From Poseidonocella pacifica (GTDB lineage Bacteria > Pseudomonadota > Alphaproteobacteria > Rhodobacterales > Rhodobacteraceae), in assembly GCF_900111875.1 (NCBI RefSeq), contig NZ_FOJU01000001.1:558001-622000 (forward strand): 64,000 nucleotides of DNA, given 5' to 3'. The notes beneath the pieces were generated by a model. The model was not told where the DNA came from and did no database searches. It worked only from the letters and a program-made list of their open reading frames with translations. Shown piece after piece: positions 9,128 through 18,781 of this stretch. Each line of letters starts with the position of its first letter. Position 1 is the stretch's first letter. Position numbers and translations under genes: made by a program.

Positions 9128-9739
9128 TCAGGTCAGGGCAATCTTGAGGCCAAAGGCGGCGAGAAGGGTGCCAAACACCCGGTCCAACCAAGGCTTGGCG
9201 CGAATAAACACGGCGCGAGCGCGTGGAAGCGAGAAGAGCCGTGCAACGGCAATATACCAAAGCGTCTCGTTGAGGAAGATTACCGTAACAAGAGCGGCGA
9301 GCACCGGAAGCGGCGCGCTCTCAGGCACGAGGCCGATGAAGATCGCACCGAAGAAGACTGCCGTTTTGGGGTTGGCGACAAAGGTCGCGAACCCAAGCCA
9401 GATTGCGGCAGACGGACCCTTGGGTGTTTGATCGGAGGCATCGGGCAGGGGCGCATCGGCCTGTCGCCACAAGGTCACGCCAAGGAAGAGCAGAAAAGCG
9501 CCGCCCCCAAGTTTAAGCGCGAAAAACAGGCCCGGCACCAATTCGAAGAGCAGCGCAAGGCCGGCCATGGCCACCGACGCCCAGAGGACTGCGCCGATGC
9601 CATAGCCCAAGGCGAGTGCGGCGGCGGTCGGAAACCCTTCGGAGACGGCTGTTCGAACCGAAACAACGAAGGAGGGACCGGGGCTCATTGCTGCGACAAG
9701 ATGTATGTAGGCGACGGTCCAGAAGGCAGTGGCTGTCAT
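9128..9739 (-). CDS. LysE-family amino-acid exporter (first of a tandem pair)
   Basis: A 203-residue inner-membrane protein of the LysE/RhtB superfamily. Family hallmarks are the N-terminal [13 protein letters not shown], a glycine-rich second helix ([11 protein letters not shown]), [15 protein letters not shown] in the middle, and six predicted membrane helices. Members export amino acids or derivatives; the substrate here is unknown. Its ATG overlaps the stop of the next upstream LysE gene (ATGA), so the pair is translationally coupled and may form a heteromeric or functionally paired exporter. No LysG-type regulator is adjacent. Confidence 0.87.
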   Translation of the reverse strand: MTATAFWTVAYIHLVAAMSPGPSFVVSVRTAVSEGFPTAAALALGYGIGAVLWASVAMAGLALLFELVPGLFFALKLGGGAFLLFLGVTLWRQADAPLPDASDQTPKGPSAAIWLGFATFVANPKTAVFFGAIFIGLVPESAPLPVLAALVTVIFLNETLWYIAVARLFSLPRARAVFIRAKPWLDRVFGTLLAAFGLKIALT

Positions 9740-10341
9740 GTGCGATCAAATAGAAGACGCAGACCGAGCGCCCCGAGGACTGCGGCGGCAATGCGGTCAA
9801 AGCCGGGTTTTGCGCGGAGGTAGGCCGCGCGCACGGGGGGCGATGAAAGGGCGGCGGCGAAAGCGCCGTAAACCACGCATTCAACAGCGAAGTGGTTCGC
9901 GACGATCAACGCCTTTTGCGCTGGTGCGAGGTTGCCGGGAAAGATGACGAGCAGCACGGCAGAGGCAAAGAGCACCGATTTGGGATTGGCGAGGTTGACC
10001 AGCACACCGCCCACAAACGCCCGCTGGCGCGACGGAAGGCTCATCTCCACGGGGCTGCGGGCATCGCGCCAAATGCCATACGCAATCCAGATGAGATAGA
10101 GCGCCCCACCGAGTTTCAGGACGCCGTAGGCCCAAGGCACCAACGCGAAAAACCCGCCGAGACCCAGCAGCGCGAGAGCCGTCCAACATGCTGCCATAAG
10201 GCCCAGACCCACTCCGGTGGCGAATCCTGCGCGGAACCCGCCAGCGATACTTGCGCGCATCGCGTACATCATGGCGGGGCCCGGACTCATCAGCGCGGCG
10301 AGCAGGGTCAGGTTGAAGGTGATGAGATGGGCGGGCTCCAT
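9736..10341 (-). CDS. LysE-family amino-acid exporter (second of a tandem pair)
   Basis: A 201-residue LysE/RhtB-family membrane protein with MSPGPAMMYAMRAS near the N terminus and NLANPKSVLFASA in the middle, both standard for the family. It is a clear relative of the neighbouring exporter (9128-9739) but diverged well beyond a recent duplication. It begins 6 bases after the stop of fabI on the same strand and overlaps the next gene by 4 bases, so fabI, both exporters and gpt may be one transcript. The exported substrate is unknown. Confidence 0.87.
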   Translation of the reverse strand: MEPAHLITFNLTLLAALMSPGPAMMYAMRASIAGGFRAGFATGVGLGLMAACWTALALLGLGGFFALVPWAYGVLKLGGALYLIWIAYGIWRDARSPVEMSLPSRQRAFVGGVLVNLANPKSVLFASAVLLVIFPGNLAPAQKALIVANHFAVECVVYGAFAAALSSPPVRAAYLRAKPGFDRIAAAVLGALGLRLLFDRT

Positions 10342-10347
10342 CCGGCC

Positions 10348-11154
10348 TCAGCCCTTGGTGATATCCGGCGCGTCTACCGCTTTCATTCCGACCACGTGAT
10401 ATCCTGCGTCGACATGGTGCGTCTCACCGGTAACGCCGGAGCCGAGATCCGAAAGGAGATAGAGCGCGGATTTGCCCACATCCTCGATGGTCACGTTGCG
10501 GCGAAGCGGGGAGTTATACTCGTTCCACTTCATGATGTAGCGGAAATCACCAATCCCGGAGGCGGCAAGGGTCTTGATCGGTCCGGCGGAGATCGCGTTG
10601 ACGCGGATGCCGTCCTTGCCGAGATCCTCGGCCAGGTAGCGAACGGAAGCTTCGAGCGCAGCCTTGGCCACGCCCATCACGTTGTAATGCGGCATGACCC
10701 GCTCGGCCCCGTAGTAAGTCATCGTCAGACAGGAGCCGCCGGGTTTCATCATCTTCTCCGCGCGCTGCACGACGGCGGTGAAGGAATATACGGAAATATC
10801 CATCGTCATGGTGAAGTTGTCGCGTGTCGTATCGACGTAGCGGCCCCGCAACTCTCCCTTGTCGGAGAAGCCGATGGCATGCACGACGAAATCAAGCCCG
10901 TCCCAGTGTTCCTTCAGGCTATCGAAAAGCGCATCCACGCTGTCCATGTCGGACACATCGCAAGGCAGAACGATATCCGAGCCCAACTGCTTGGCCAACG
11001 GCTCCACCCGCTTCTTGAGCGCGTCTCCCTGATAGGAGAATGCCAGTTCGGCACCGGCTTCGGCGCAGGCGCGCGCGATCCCCCACGCGATCGACTTGTC
11101 ATTCGCAAGGCCCATGATTAGCCCGCGCTTGCCCTTCATCAACTGGCTCGACAC
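10348..11154 (-). CDS. fabI: NADH-dependent enoyl-ACP reductase
   Basis: A 268-residue FabI of the short-chain dehydrogenase superfamily, which catalyses the last reduction of each fatty-acid elongation cycle. The N-terminal nucleotide site reads GLANDKSIAWGIA. The catalytic pair is Tyr157 and Lys164 (YNVMGVAK, the Y-x6-K spacing diagnostic for FabI), with Tyr147 also conserved. NAISAGPIKTLAASGI is the substrate-loop region. It is divergent from pdxH, and the 90 bases between the two starts should hold both promoters. Confidence 0.96.
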   Translation of the reverse strand: MSSQLMKGKRGLIMGLANDKSIAWGIARACAEAGAELAFSYQGDALKKRVEPLAKQLGSDIVLPCDVSDMDSVDALFDSLKEHWDGLDFVVHAIGFSDKGELRGRYVDTTRDNFTMTMDISVYSFTAVVQRAEKMMKPGGSCLTMTYYGAERVMPHYNVMGVAKAALEASVRYLAEDLGKDGIRVNAISAGPIKTLAASGIGDFRYIMKWNEYNSPLRRNVTIEDVGKSALYLLSDLGSGVTGETHHVDAGYHVVGMKAVDAPDITKG

Positions 11155-11244
11155 TGATCGAAACTCCCCTAAAGTCAGACCCTATCGTCGTGTAGGCGAT
11201 TGCCCGAAAGGCATCAAGCCCGCGAAGACGTAAGGAGAAAACCT

Positions 11245-11853
11245 ATGAGTGAGCGCAGGACCGGCAAGTTCGCCGGGGACGATCCCTTCGCTATTGCCCG
11301 AGAATGGCTGGGTGAGGCGGAAAAGACGGAGATCAACGATCCCAATGCCATTGCGCTTGCCACCGTGGATGCGGATGGGCTGCCCAACGTGCGGATGGTG
11401 CTGCTCAAGGAGATCGAACACACCAGCTTTGTCTTCTACACAAACTATGAGAGCGCAAAGGGCATGGAAATCGCGGCCACGGGGAAGGCGGCCTTTGTGA
11501 TGCACTGGAAGTCGCTCCGCCGTCAGATCCGGGTGCGCGGCACCACGAGTCGCGAAGAGGGGTCGCAAGCCGATGCCTATTACGCATCCCGCTCCCTGCC
11601 GAGCCGTCTCGGGGCTTGGGCGTCGCGGCAATCCCGACCCTTGCGTTCGCGGGGAACCCTTATGACTGATGTTGCGCGAGTCACCGCCTCCAAGGGGACC
11701 AACCCGCCACGACCGCCGTTCTGGGGCGGGTTTCGGATCGTCCCCACGGAGATCGAATTCTGGGCTGATGGTGCCCACAGGTTGCATGATCGCTTTGTTT
11801 GGCGACGAAAAGACGCGACGTCGCCATGGGAGGTGACGCGCCTTCAACCATGA
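11245..11853 (+). CDS. pdxH: Pyridoxamine/pyridoxine 5'-phosphate oxidase
   Basis: A 202-residue FMN enzyme that oxidises PNP/PMP to pyridoxal phosphate. Conserved features are the FMN/PLP contacts in [20 protein letters not shown] and [13 protein letters not shown], and the C-terminal blocks [22 protein letters not shown] and the ending VTRLQP. The frame is open from 11200, but ATG 11245 has a good AAGGAG ribosome site (11232-11237) and gives the normal family length. A short GC hairpin followed by TTTG (11879-11895) may end the transcript. Confidence 0.96.
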   Translation: MSERRTGKFAGDDPFAIAREWLGEAEKTEINDPNAIALATVDADGLPNVRMVLLKEIEHTSFVFYTNYESAKGMEIAATGKAAFVMHWKSLRRQIRVRGTTSREEGSQADAYYASRSLPSRLGAWASRQSRPLRSRGTLMTDVARVTASKGTNPPRPPFWGGFRIVPTEIEFWADGAHRLHDRFVWRRKDATSPWEVTRLQP

Positions 11854-11878
11854 CATCGCCTTGCTTTCATTAACGTTT

Positions 11879-11895
11879 CCCGCGTTGCGGGTTTG
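11879..11895 (+). terminator. Weak intrinsic terminator candidate after pdxH
   Basis: The sequence CCCGC-GTT-GCGGG forms a five-pair stem with a three-base loop, followed by only three T residues. It sits 26 bases after the pdxH stop and before the cold-shock gene. The short T run makes efficient termination uncertain. Confidence 0.35.
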
Positions 11896-11914
11896 TCACA
11901 TTCACAAGGTGACA
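11894..11914. promoter_or_regulatory. Inverted repeat upstream of the cold-shock gene
   Basis: Perfect six-base arms TGTCAC and GTGACA are separated by nine bases, in the 130-base AT-richer region ahead of the cold-shock-domain gene. It could be an operator or part of a structured 5' leader. No known binding protein is assigned. Confidence 0.3.
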
Positions 11915-11983
11915 CAGATTTGATCTTGAAGATTTACTTACTTTTCAAAAAGATTGCGCGGAATTGAATGTATTTGGAAATAT

Positions 11984-12517
11984 ATGACTGTGAAGCAGGA
12001 ACAAATCACGCAAGTGATTGGCCGGGTGAAGTGGTTCGACCCGGTTAAGGGGTTTGGATTCATTGTCTCGCCAGAGTGCGACGTTGATATTCTTCTCCAT
12101 GCGAATGTCTTGAGGAATTTTGGTCAAGGTTCGGTTACCGATGGTGCCGAGATTACCGTCCTCACGCAAAAAACCGAGCGTGGCGTTCAAGCCACGCAGG
12201 TTGTCGCTATCGCGCCGCCCGAACCGCAAGACACCCTTCCTCTCGCCGATCTGGAGGGGATCGATCCCGCCCTACTTACCGAAGTCACGCTTGAACCTGC
12301 TCGGGTCAAATGGTTCGACAAGGTCAAGGGCTTCGGCTTCGCCAACGCCTTCGGGAAACCCGATGACATCTTCATACACATTGAGATCCTGCGGGCATCG
12401 GGCTTTGCGGACCTGCAACCGGGTGAGGCGATCTCGCTTCGGGCGATTGACGGGCGTCGCGGGCTCATGGCAATACAGATCAATGCGTGGGAAGCCGGGA
12501 TCGAACAACAGGACTAG
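11984..12517 (+). CDS. Tandem cold-shock-domain protein
   Basis: A 177-residue protein with two cold-shock domains, at residues about 12-76 and 105-167, joined by an acidic proline-containing linker. Each carries an RNP1-type nucleic-acid site (KWFDPVKGFGFI and KWFDKVKGFGFA). The RNP2 strands are DILLH and DIFIHI, against the usual DVFVH. Most bacterial Csp proteins are single-domain and about 70 residues; double-domain versions are common in alphaproteobacteria. It should bind single-stranded RNA or DNA. ATG 11984 is chosen over the in-frame TTG 11954, since the extra residues have no family support. The last 35 bases overlap the DUF192 gene. Confidence 0.9.
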   Translation: MTVKQEQITQVIGRVKWFDPVKGFGFIVSPECDVDILLHANVLRNFGQGSVTDGAEITVLTQKTERGVQATQVVAIAPPEPQDTLPLADLEGIDPALLTEVTLEPARVKWFDKVKGFGFANAFGKPDDIFIHIEILRASGFADLQPGEAISLRAIDGRRGLMAIQINAWEAGIEQQD

Positions 12518-12992
12518 GGCAGGGCGCGCCGCATTCGCGGTGTTCCTGCTGTTCACGGCTTCGGTCAGTACCGCCGAAGTCGCGGCGTTCTGTAGCCCGG
12601 ACCGTGTCGACCTTCGTATGCCGGCGGGCACGGCGACTTATACTGTTGAAATCGCTGATACGCAGGACAGCCGCGCGCAGGGGCTCATGTACCGCGAGGA
12701 GATGGCGCCAGAGTCCGGAATGCTGTTCGTCTATGAGCGTCCGCATCGCGCGAGCTTCTGGATGCGCAATACGCTCATTCCCCTCGACATGATCTTTGTT
12801 GATCCTCGCGGCCGGGTGACGGATGTACATGTCGGCGCGATCCCCGGCGATGAGACTCCAATCACCGGCGGGCCGCGCACACAATTCGTTCTTGAAGTGA
12901 ATGAGGGGCAGGCGGAGGAGCAAGGCATTGTTCCCGGTGCCCAGCTGCGTCATCCCGCAATTTCACAGGACGGCGCGCTTTGGCCGTGCTGA
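12483..12992 (+). CDS. Exported DUF192-family protein
   Basis: A 169-residue secreted protein. The N terminus (residues about 15-32, AGRAAFAVFLLFTASVSTA) reads as a signal peptide. The rest is a DUF192 domain with the conserved stretch RAQGLMYRE...GMLFVYE, followed by FWMRNTLIPLDMIFVD and the C-terminal EVNEGQAEEQGI..G. DUF192 function is not established. ATG 12483 lies inside the cold-shock gene in another frame, overlapping it by 35 bases, which suggests coupled translation. The same frame is open much farther upstream, but only as a shadow of the cold-shock gene. Confidence 0.85.
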   Translation: MRGKPGSNNRTRAGRAAFAVFLLFTASVSTAEVAAFCSPDRVDLRMPAGTATYTVEIADTQDSRAQGLMYREEMAPESGMLFVYERPHRASFWMRNTLIPLDMIFVDPRGRVTDVHVGAIPGDETPITGGPRTQFVLEVNEGQAEEQGIVPGAQLRHPAISQDGALWPC

Positions 12993-13010
12993 GACAAAGA
13001 AAAGTGTCAG

Positions 13011-14107
13011 TTGCCAAGAATTTTCCTTCACGCCGGTACTCATAAGACCGGCACAACCACCATTCAGCGCGCGCTGTTCGCCAACCGCGAAATGCTCGCT
13101 TCGAATGGGATCTGGTATGACCCCGGTGCGGACCTCTTCGGAGGAACCCGGCACGCGGCCATCAGCTTTGCCCATCAACTCGCATATGCCGACGACGTGG
13201 CGACGGATACCCGGTTTCAAACCTACCGCGAACGCATCGAGCATGCCCTTTCAGAAGGGCAGGACATCATCATAAGCGCAGAGCCGCTCTATCGAATGGT
13301 GATGGGGGGGGGGAGTTCAGCGCCGAGGCCCGAGGCGCTTACATCGCGCGTGTTTCTCGCTTTTTCGAAGGGTTGCCCGTACAGCCCGTCCTCGCCTTTC
13401 GTCGTCCGGATCGATTGATAGAATCTCTTTACCGTGAAAACGCGGTGTCGACCGATCTTGCCTGCGACACGATGGTCGAATTTCTCGCCGCGAAGGTAAT
13501 TCATAGCTCTTACGGCGCGCGACTGGACGAGTTTGAAACGGCCTTGGGCCCGGCAACCGTCATTCACTTCGAGGCCGCTGTGAGGTCGGGATTGTTGCTT
13601 GGTTTCATGCAGGCAATCGGCTTTGGCCATATACCGCTTCAGGAGCCGGAACCTACCCGCGAAAGTGTTTCGCTTCGCGCGGCTCTCTGGCTGATGCGCA
13701 CCAAGATGGCCGCGAAGACACCGCTTGGCAAACGCGAGTTGTGGCGTCGCTGGTACTTCTGCTTGTCGTCGGGCGCGGAAATCTTGCAGGACCGCGATGG
13801 GGAAAGCCTATGGGTCAGCGATCAGCAGCGCGACGCTTTCTTCGATCGGGCCCTGCACGGGTTTCGTTATGCCAGCCTTTGGGAAAAACCCACCTCCGCG
13901 ATGCAGCCTCTGGAATGGTCTGCAGAGCAGCAGGGATCTGCGGAAGCGCAGTACCTGGCGTGGGTACGATCAAACGCGGCGTGGATCAGATTACGTGAAA
14001 AACGAAAGCTTGCGCCCTATGTCTCTGATGCGGCAATCCAGCCCGGTGATCGCTATCTGCGGTATCCGTTCATGAAGATTGCAGAAATATGTTCCGGACG
14101 CAGGTAA
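13011..14107 (+). pseudogene. Sulfotransferase-like protein interrupted by a frameshift at a G10 tract
   Basis: Two overlapping frames together encode one protein of about 365 residues. Frame 1 starts at TTG 13011 (MPRIFLHAGTHKTGTTTIQ), which carries a PAPS-binding-type P-loop (GTHKTGTTT) seen in sulfotransferases. It runs to a tract of ten G at 13304-13313, after which the frame loses sense. The frame beginning at 13313 continues naturally (EFSAEARGAYIARVSRFFEG, then VLAFRRPDRLIESLY) to TAA 14107. Restoring the frame needs one extra G or two fewer. This may be a homopolymer sequencing error, a true null mutation, or a phase-variable tract. The closest in-frame start is TTG, with a poor ribosome site. 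The acceptor substrate is unknown. Confidence 0.75.
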
Positions 14108-14153
14108 TTGGGCTTTCTTTCCCCGGCGAGTGTCGCTAGAGAGAACCCCGGTC

Positions 14154-14230
14154 CGGGGCGTGGCGCAGTCTGGTAGCGCACCTGTTTTGGGTACAGGGGG
14201 TCGTGAGTTCGAATCTCGCCGCCCCGACCA
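14154..14230 (+). tRNA. tRNA-Pro (anticodon UGG)
   Basis: A 77-base cloverleaf. The acceptor stem CGGGGCG pairs with CGCCCCG, followed by A and an encoded CCA end. The D arm contains GCGCAGTCTGGTAGCGC, the anticodon stem CCTGT/ACAGG closes the loop TTTGGGT with anticodon TGG (14188-14190), and the T arm carries GTTCGAATC. The gene stands alone, 46 bases after the sulfotransferase-like gene. It should decode CCA and, by wobble, other proline codons. Confidence 0.97.
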
Positions 14231-14749
14231 ACTTCCAACATCGATGCATCTCACCCCTTACGGGGTGGTGAGTCGGCCCTGCGGGGCTGGATTCGCGGCA
14301 AGTTCGCCGCCGCCGCGCGATTTAACGCCTCATTCCGACGTTAATATTTTGTTAGGGATTTCAGCGCGTTGCAGTCGTTCCCTGTGGATATCTGATGGCC
14401 TGTTTGGTCTAAGCGAGCCGGATCATTGGTTTTTTCCGCACATTCGCAAAAAGCATATTTCTACGCCATCCCGGAGCCTCGGGGATGAAGAATCGGGTAG
14501 TTATGGGTCAAGCGCAAAATCACCCTATCTAGGGTAAAATATTCGTTGACCCGCTACATATAGATCGTTCAGGTTGTACGGACCATCCGGGTTAACCACA
14601 ACATATGGTGGTGATCCCAAGACGCAGGCAAACGCAAACTCCACTACCGGCGGCATGGCCGCAGACTTCCCTTGCGGAACACCCCTTTCGGGGGCGGGAT
14701 CGATTTTGCGCGACGAGCCGGGAATGATGCAGGGGCAAAGGGCAACGCA
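14231..14749. other. 519-base non-coding region ahead of nrdJ
   Basis: No supported gene. A hairpin (TCACCCC-TTAC-GGGGTGG, about 14251-14270) directly follows the tRNA. Farther on are a near-palindrome ACCCTATCTAGGGT (14522-14535) and CTACATATAG (14554-14563); the latter matches nine of ten positions of the NrdR-box core as I recall it. A second GC hairpin (about 14679-14695) lies close to nrdJ. I looked for the conserved B12-box sequences of a cobalamin riboswitch and did not find them. The nrdJ promoter should lie here. Confidence 0.5.
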
Positions 14750-17700
14750 ATGAAGATCGAGAGAAAGTTCACCAAAGCGGGCAACGACGCCTATGCCGAT
14801 CTGGAGTTCGTGACCACGACGTCCGAAATCCGCAACCCTGACGGCACGGTGGTTTTCCGACTCGACGAGGTGGAGGTTCCCGCAAGCTGGAGCCAGGTTG
14901 CCAGCGACGTCATTGCGCAAAAGTATTTCCGCAAAGCCGGAGTTCCGGTCAAGCTCAAGCGCGTTCGCGAAGCCGGTGTGCCCGAGTTTCTGTGGCGCTC
15001 CGTCCCGGCGTCCAAAACCACCGCGACCACGGGCGAGACATCCTCCAAGCAGGTGTTCGATCGGCTTGCCGGCGCGTGGGCCTATTGGGGATGGAAGGGC
15101 GGCTATTTCTCTTCCGAAGAGGATGCACGCGCCTATTACGACGAAATGCGGGTCATGCTCGCGACGCAGACTGCGGCGCCAAACTCCCCCCAGTGGTTCA
15201 ACACCGGCCTACATTGGGCCTATGGCATCGATGGCCCCGGACAAGGCCACTACTACGTGGATTACAAGACGGGCGAGTTGACCAGATCGACCAGCGCCTA
15301 TGAGCATCCCCAGCCCCATGCTTGCTTTATCCAATCCGTGAAGGACGATCTTGTCGGCGACGGCGGCATCATGGACCTGTGGGTTCGCGAAGCCCGCCTG
15401 TTCAAGTACGGCTCGGGCACCGGCACCAACTTCTCCTCGCTGCGCGCCGAGGGGGAATCGCTTTCGGGGGGCGGCAAATCCTCCGGCCTCATGGGGTTCC
15501 TGAAGATCGGCGACCGGGCGGCTGGCGCAATCAAATCTGGCGGCACCACGCGACGCGCGGCCAAGATGGTCATCGTCGATGCGGATCACCCTGATATCGA
15601 GGAGTACATCAACTGGAAGGTGAAGGAGGAGCAGAAGGTTGCCTCCATCGTCGCCGGTTCCAAGATGCACGAAGCAAAGCTGAACGAGATCTTTGGTGCG
15701 ATCCGTGCGTGGGACGGGGCCACCGAAGACGCTGTTGATCCCACCAAGAACGTCCAGCTCAAGGATGCGATCCGCGGCGCCAAGCAGGTCGCTATCCCGG
15801 AAACATATGTCAAACGCGTGCTGGACTATGCGCGGCAGGGATATGCCAGCATTGAGTTCCCGACCTATGACACCGACTGGGACTCTGAGGCCTACGCTTC
15901 CGTCTCGGGCCAGAACTCCAACAACTCCGTCCGCGTGACCGATGCCTTCCTCGAAGCGGTGCAGGCCGACAGCGATTGGGAACTGATCCGGCGCACCGAC
16001 GGCTCGGTGGCCAAGACGATCAAGGCCCGCGATCTGTGGGAACAGATTGGCCATGCGGCCTGGGCCTGCGCCGATCCCGGCATCCAGTATCACGACACGG
16101 TCAATGCCTGGCATACCTGTCCCGAAGATGGGGCGATCCGCGGCTCCAACCCGTGTTCTGAATACATGTTCCTCGACGATACGGCCTGTAACCTTGCGTC
16201 GATGAATCTGCTGACCTTCTACAAGGACGGCAAGTTTCAGGTTGAAGAATATGTCCACGCGGCCCGGCTCTGGACACTGACACTCGAGATTTCCGTACTC
16301 ATGGCGCAGTTCCCGTCCAAGGAAATTGCGCAACGGTCGTATGACTTCCGCACTCTTGGTCTTGGCTACGCCAATATTGGCGGGCTGCTGATGTCCATGG
16401 GGCTTGGGTATGACAGCGATGAAGGGCGTGCGCTTTGCGGCGCGCTGACCGCTGTGATGACGGGTGTGGCCTATGCTACCTCTGCCGAGATTGCCGGAGA
16501 GCTTGGGCCCTTTCCAGGGTATGCGCGTAACGCTGACCATATGCTGCGGGTGATCCGCAATCACCGCACGGCGGCCTACGGTCGGACGGACGGGTACGAA
16601 GGGCTTGCGATCAAGCCAGTGGCGCTGGACCATGAGAACTGTCCCGATGCGAGTTTGCTCGACGTCGCAACCTCCTGCTGGGACGAGGCTCTGAAACTGG
16701 GCGAGCGCAACGGCTTCCGCAATGCTCAGGCTACGGTCATCGCACCCACCGGCACCATTGGCCTCGTCATGGATTGCGACACGACCGGGATCGAACCCGA
16801 CTTTGCTCTCGTAAAGTTCAAGAAACTGGCGGGTGGCGGTTACTTCAAGATCATCAACCAATCCGTTCCAGCGGCCCTCGAAAAGCTTGGCTACAGCACG
16901 TCGCAGAGCGAAGAAATCGTCGCCTATGCGGTAGGGCATGGGACCTTGGGCAACGCGCCGGGGATCAACCACACCGCACTTGTCGGCCATGGTTTCGGGC
17001 AGGGTGAAATCGAACGGATCGAAGCGGCGCTCGGCTCGGCCTTTGATATCCGGTTTGTCTTTAACCAGTGGACCCTCGGGGAAGACTTCTGCACCGAAGT
17101 GCTGGGAATTCCGGCCGAGAAGCTGGCAGATCCGACATTCGATATGCTCCGTCACCTTGGGTTCTCCAAGCGAGAGATCGATGCGGCGAATGACCATGTT
17201 TGCGGCACGATGACCCTTGAGGGTGCCCCGCACCTCGACCCGGCGCATTATCACGTGTTTGATTGCGCCAACCCATGCGGCAAGGTCGGCAAGCGGTACC
17301 TCGGGGTGAACGCGCATATCGACATGATGGCGGGCGCCCAGAGCTTTATCTCCGGCGCGATCTCCAAGACGATCAACATGGCGAATGACGCCACCATCGA
17401 GGATTGTCAGGCCGCCTATGAGCGGAGCTGGCGCAAGGGGATCAAGGCCAACGCCCTTTACCGCGATGGCTCCAAATTGAGCCAGCCGCTCGCCGCCTCG
17501 CTCGTCGAGGATGATGATGACGCGGCGGAGATTCTGGAACGGGGATCGGCACAGGAGAAGGCGGCCGTTCTCGCCGAAAAGATCGTCGAGAAGGTCATCG
17601 TCAAGGAGATCGTCCGTTCGCACCGCGAAAAGATGCCCGAGCGGCGCAAGGGCTACACGCAGAAGGCCATTGTGGGTGGGCACAAGGTTTACCTGCGGAC

Positions 17701-18388
17701 CGGCGAATATTCCGATGGGTCTCTGGGCGAAATCTTCATCGACATGCACAAGGAAGGCGCGGGCTTCCGGGCGATGATGAACAACTTTGCGATCGCGGTT
17801 TCTGTCGGGCTGCAATACGGGGTGCCGCTCGAAGAGTTCGTCGATGCCTTCACTTTCACCAAATTCGAACCCGCAGGCATGGTGCAAGGCAACGACAGCA
17901 TCAAGAATGCCACCTCGATACTCGACTATATTTTCCGTGAACTGGCCGTGTCCTATCTCGACCGTACGGATCTCGCTCATGTGAAGCCCGAAGGCGCATC
18001 GTTCGATGCCATCGGTCTGGGTGAAGCGGAGGGCAAACGGCCCGCGACCGAAACGGACGCGGCGGCGAACCGGTCGCTCGCAGTTCTCAAGCAGATCAGC
18101 TCCACTGGGTATCTCCGCAAGCGACTGCCGCAGGATCTTGTGGTGCTGCAAGGCGGGGCGACCGGTCCGCGCGCGGAGATGTTGCGGACGGGCACGGAAG
18201 ACGCGGCGGTGACTGTCGCATCCGAGGTTCACACCACGACGACAACCTCGGTGGCGAGCGCCGTGACCCGTGCCAAGATGCAGGGCTATGAGGGCGAGGC
18301 CTGCGGGGATTGCGGGAACTACACGCTCGTGCGCAACGGCACCTGCATGAAGTGCAATACCTGCGGGTCCACATCCGGCTGCAGCTAA
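14750..18388 (+). CDS. nrdJ: Adenosylcobalamin-dependent (class II) ribonucleoside-diphosphate reductase
   Basis: A 1212-residue class II reductase that makes deoxyribonucleotides using coenzyme B12 and is independent of oxygen. In order: the substrate/phosphate region around [41 protein letters not shown] in the active-site barrel, the [20 protein letters not shown] block, the long insertion typical of alphaproteobacterial NrdJ, and a C-terminal zinc-ribbon-like CxxC cluster (CGDCGN...CMKCNTCG) used in thiol re-reduction. ATG 14750 follows AGGGGCAAAGGG; the frame is open to 14672 without a better start. A strong terminator follows at 18557. Confidence 0.97.
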   Translation: MKIERKFTKAGNDAYADLEFVTTTSEIRNPDGTVVFRLDEVEVPASWSQVASDVIAQKYFRKAGVPVKLKRVREAGVPEFLWRSVPASKTTATTGETSSKQVFDRLAGAWAYWGWKGGYFSSEEDARAYYDEMRVMLATQTAAPNSPQWFNTGLHWAYGIDGPGQGHYYVDYKTGELTRSTSAYEHPQPHACFIQSVKDDLVGDGGIMDLWVREARLFKYGSGTGTNFSSLRAEGESLSGGGKSSGLMGFLKIGDRAAGAIKSGGTTRRAAKMVIVDADHPDIEEYINWKVKEEQKVASIVAGSKMHEAKLNEIFGAIRAWDGATEDAVDPTKNVQLKDAIRGAKQVAIPETYVKRVLDYARQGYASIEFPTYDTDWDSEAYASVSGQNSNNSVRVTDAFLEAVQADSDWELIRRTDGSVAKTIKARDLWEQIGHAAWACADPGIQYHDTVNAWHTCPEDGAIRGSNPCSEYMFLDDTACNLASMNLLTFYKDGKFQVEEYVHAARLWTLTLEISVLMAQFPSKEIAQRSYDFRTLGLGYANIGGLLMSMGLGYDSDEGRALCGALTAVMTGVAYATSAEIAGELGPFPGYARNADHMLRVIRNHRTAAYGRTDGYEGLAIKPVALDHENCPDASLLDVATSCWDEALKLGERNGFRNAQATVIAPTGTIGLVMDCDTTGIEPDFALVKFKKLAGGGYFKIINQSVPAALEKLGYSTSQSEEIVAYAVGHGTLGNAPGINHTALVGHGFGQGEIERIEAALGSAFDIRFVFNQWTLGEDFCTEVLGIPAEKLADPTFDMLRHLGFSKREIDAANDHVCGTMTLEGAPHLDPAHYHVFDCANPCGKVGKRYLGVNAHIDMMAGAQSFISGAISKTINMANDATIEDCQAAYERSWRKGIKANALYRDGSKLSQPLAASLVEDDDDAAEILERGSAQEKAAVLAEKIVEKVIVKEIVRSHREKMPERRKGYTQKAIVGGHKVYLRTGEYSDGSLGEIFIDMHKEGAGFRAMMNNFAIAVSVGLQYGVPLEEFVDAFTFTKFEPAGMVQGNDSIKNATSILDYIFRELAVSYLDRTDLAHVKPEGASFDAIGLGEAEGKRPATETDAAANRSLAVLKQISSTGYLRKRLPQDLVVLQGGATGPRAEMLRTGTEDAAVTVASEVHTTTTTSVASAVTRAKMQGYEGEACGDCGNYTLVRNGTCMKCNTCGSTSGCS

Positions 18389-18399
18389 AGGGTTTCAGT

Positions 18400-18422
18400 T
18401 GCCCCGGTATGTTTCCGGGGCA
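18400..18422. repeat. GC-rich hairpin after nrdJ
   Basis: Perfect eight-base arms TGCCCCGG and CCGGGGCA flank a seven-base loop, 11 bases after the nrdJ stop. No T run follows, so it is not a canonical intrinsic terminator; it may stabilise the 3' end of the transcript. Confidence 0.55.
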
Positions 18423-18556
18423 TCGAAAAAGACGGAAGGGGACCCAAGAGCGCCTTCCGAAGAGACAAGGGGCGGGTGCGCTCGTCCTTAACGCCGATCA
18501 AGCCGCAGGCAGAAACGAGCGGTACATCAAATAACGAGCTTGAACGGTGAAACTTG

Positions 18557-18580
18557 CGGGGGGCATTGCCCCCCGTTTTT
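18557..18580 (+). terminator. Intrinsic terminator downstream of nrdJ
   Basis: A perfect eight-pair stem CGGGGGGC / GCCCCCCG with an ATT loop is followed directly by TTTTT. It lies about 170 bases after the nrdJ stop and should end that transcript before the opg operon. The stretch 18423-18556 between nrdJ and this terminator holds no gene I can support. Confidence 0.85.
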
Positions 18581-18720
18581 CTGTGCTCCACCATCCCGGC
18601 ACCGCTTGTTTTTTGCGCATATTTCCGCCGTCGATCCTTGACCGTCCCCCTTTGAGGGTGGTTCCGGCGGTGAATTGCCGGTTCGCGGCGAAATTTCGCT
18701 GTGCCGCGATGCATGCCCCA

Positions 18721-18751
18721 TTGTCGCGGGGCAAAGCCGTCCCACTTATAT
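18721..18751 (+). promoter_or_regulatory. Possible promoter of the opg operon
   Basis: TTGTCG (18721-18726) could serve as a -35 element, and the AT-rich patch CTTATAT (18745-18751) could hold a -10 element at about 17-19 base spacing. The opgG start codon is 31 bases downstream, with AGGGGAC as ribosome site. This is pattern matching only. Confidence 0.3.
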
Positions 18752-18781
18752 GCGCGCTGCACAACGATGTAGGGGACCCAC

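Noticed and set aside
9892-11121. 409-codon plus-strand frame across a LysE gene and fabI
   Set aside because: Antisense to two well-identified genes; no domain seen.
14231-14749. Cobalamin riboswitch ahead of the B12-dependent reductase
   Set aside because: Expected by function, but the conserved B12-box sequences were not found in the leader.
15209-18232. 1007-codon open frame on the minus strand inside nrdJ
   Set aside because: It lies entirely antisense to a confidently identified NrdJ, its translation shows no recognisable domain, and long antisense frames are expected at this GC content.
18423-18556. Small gene between nrdJ and its terminator (for example GTG 18476 to a TGA near 18550)
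   Set aside because: Only about 24 codons, in the nrdJ frame after its stop, with no family support.
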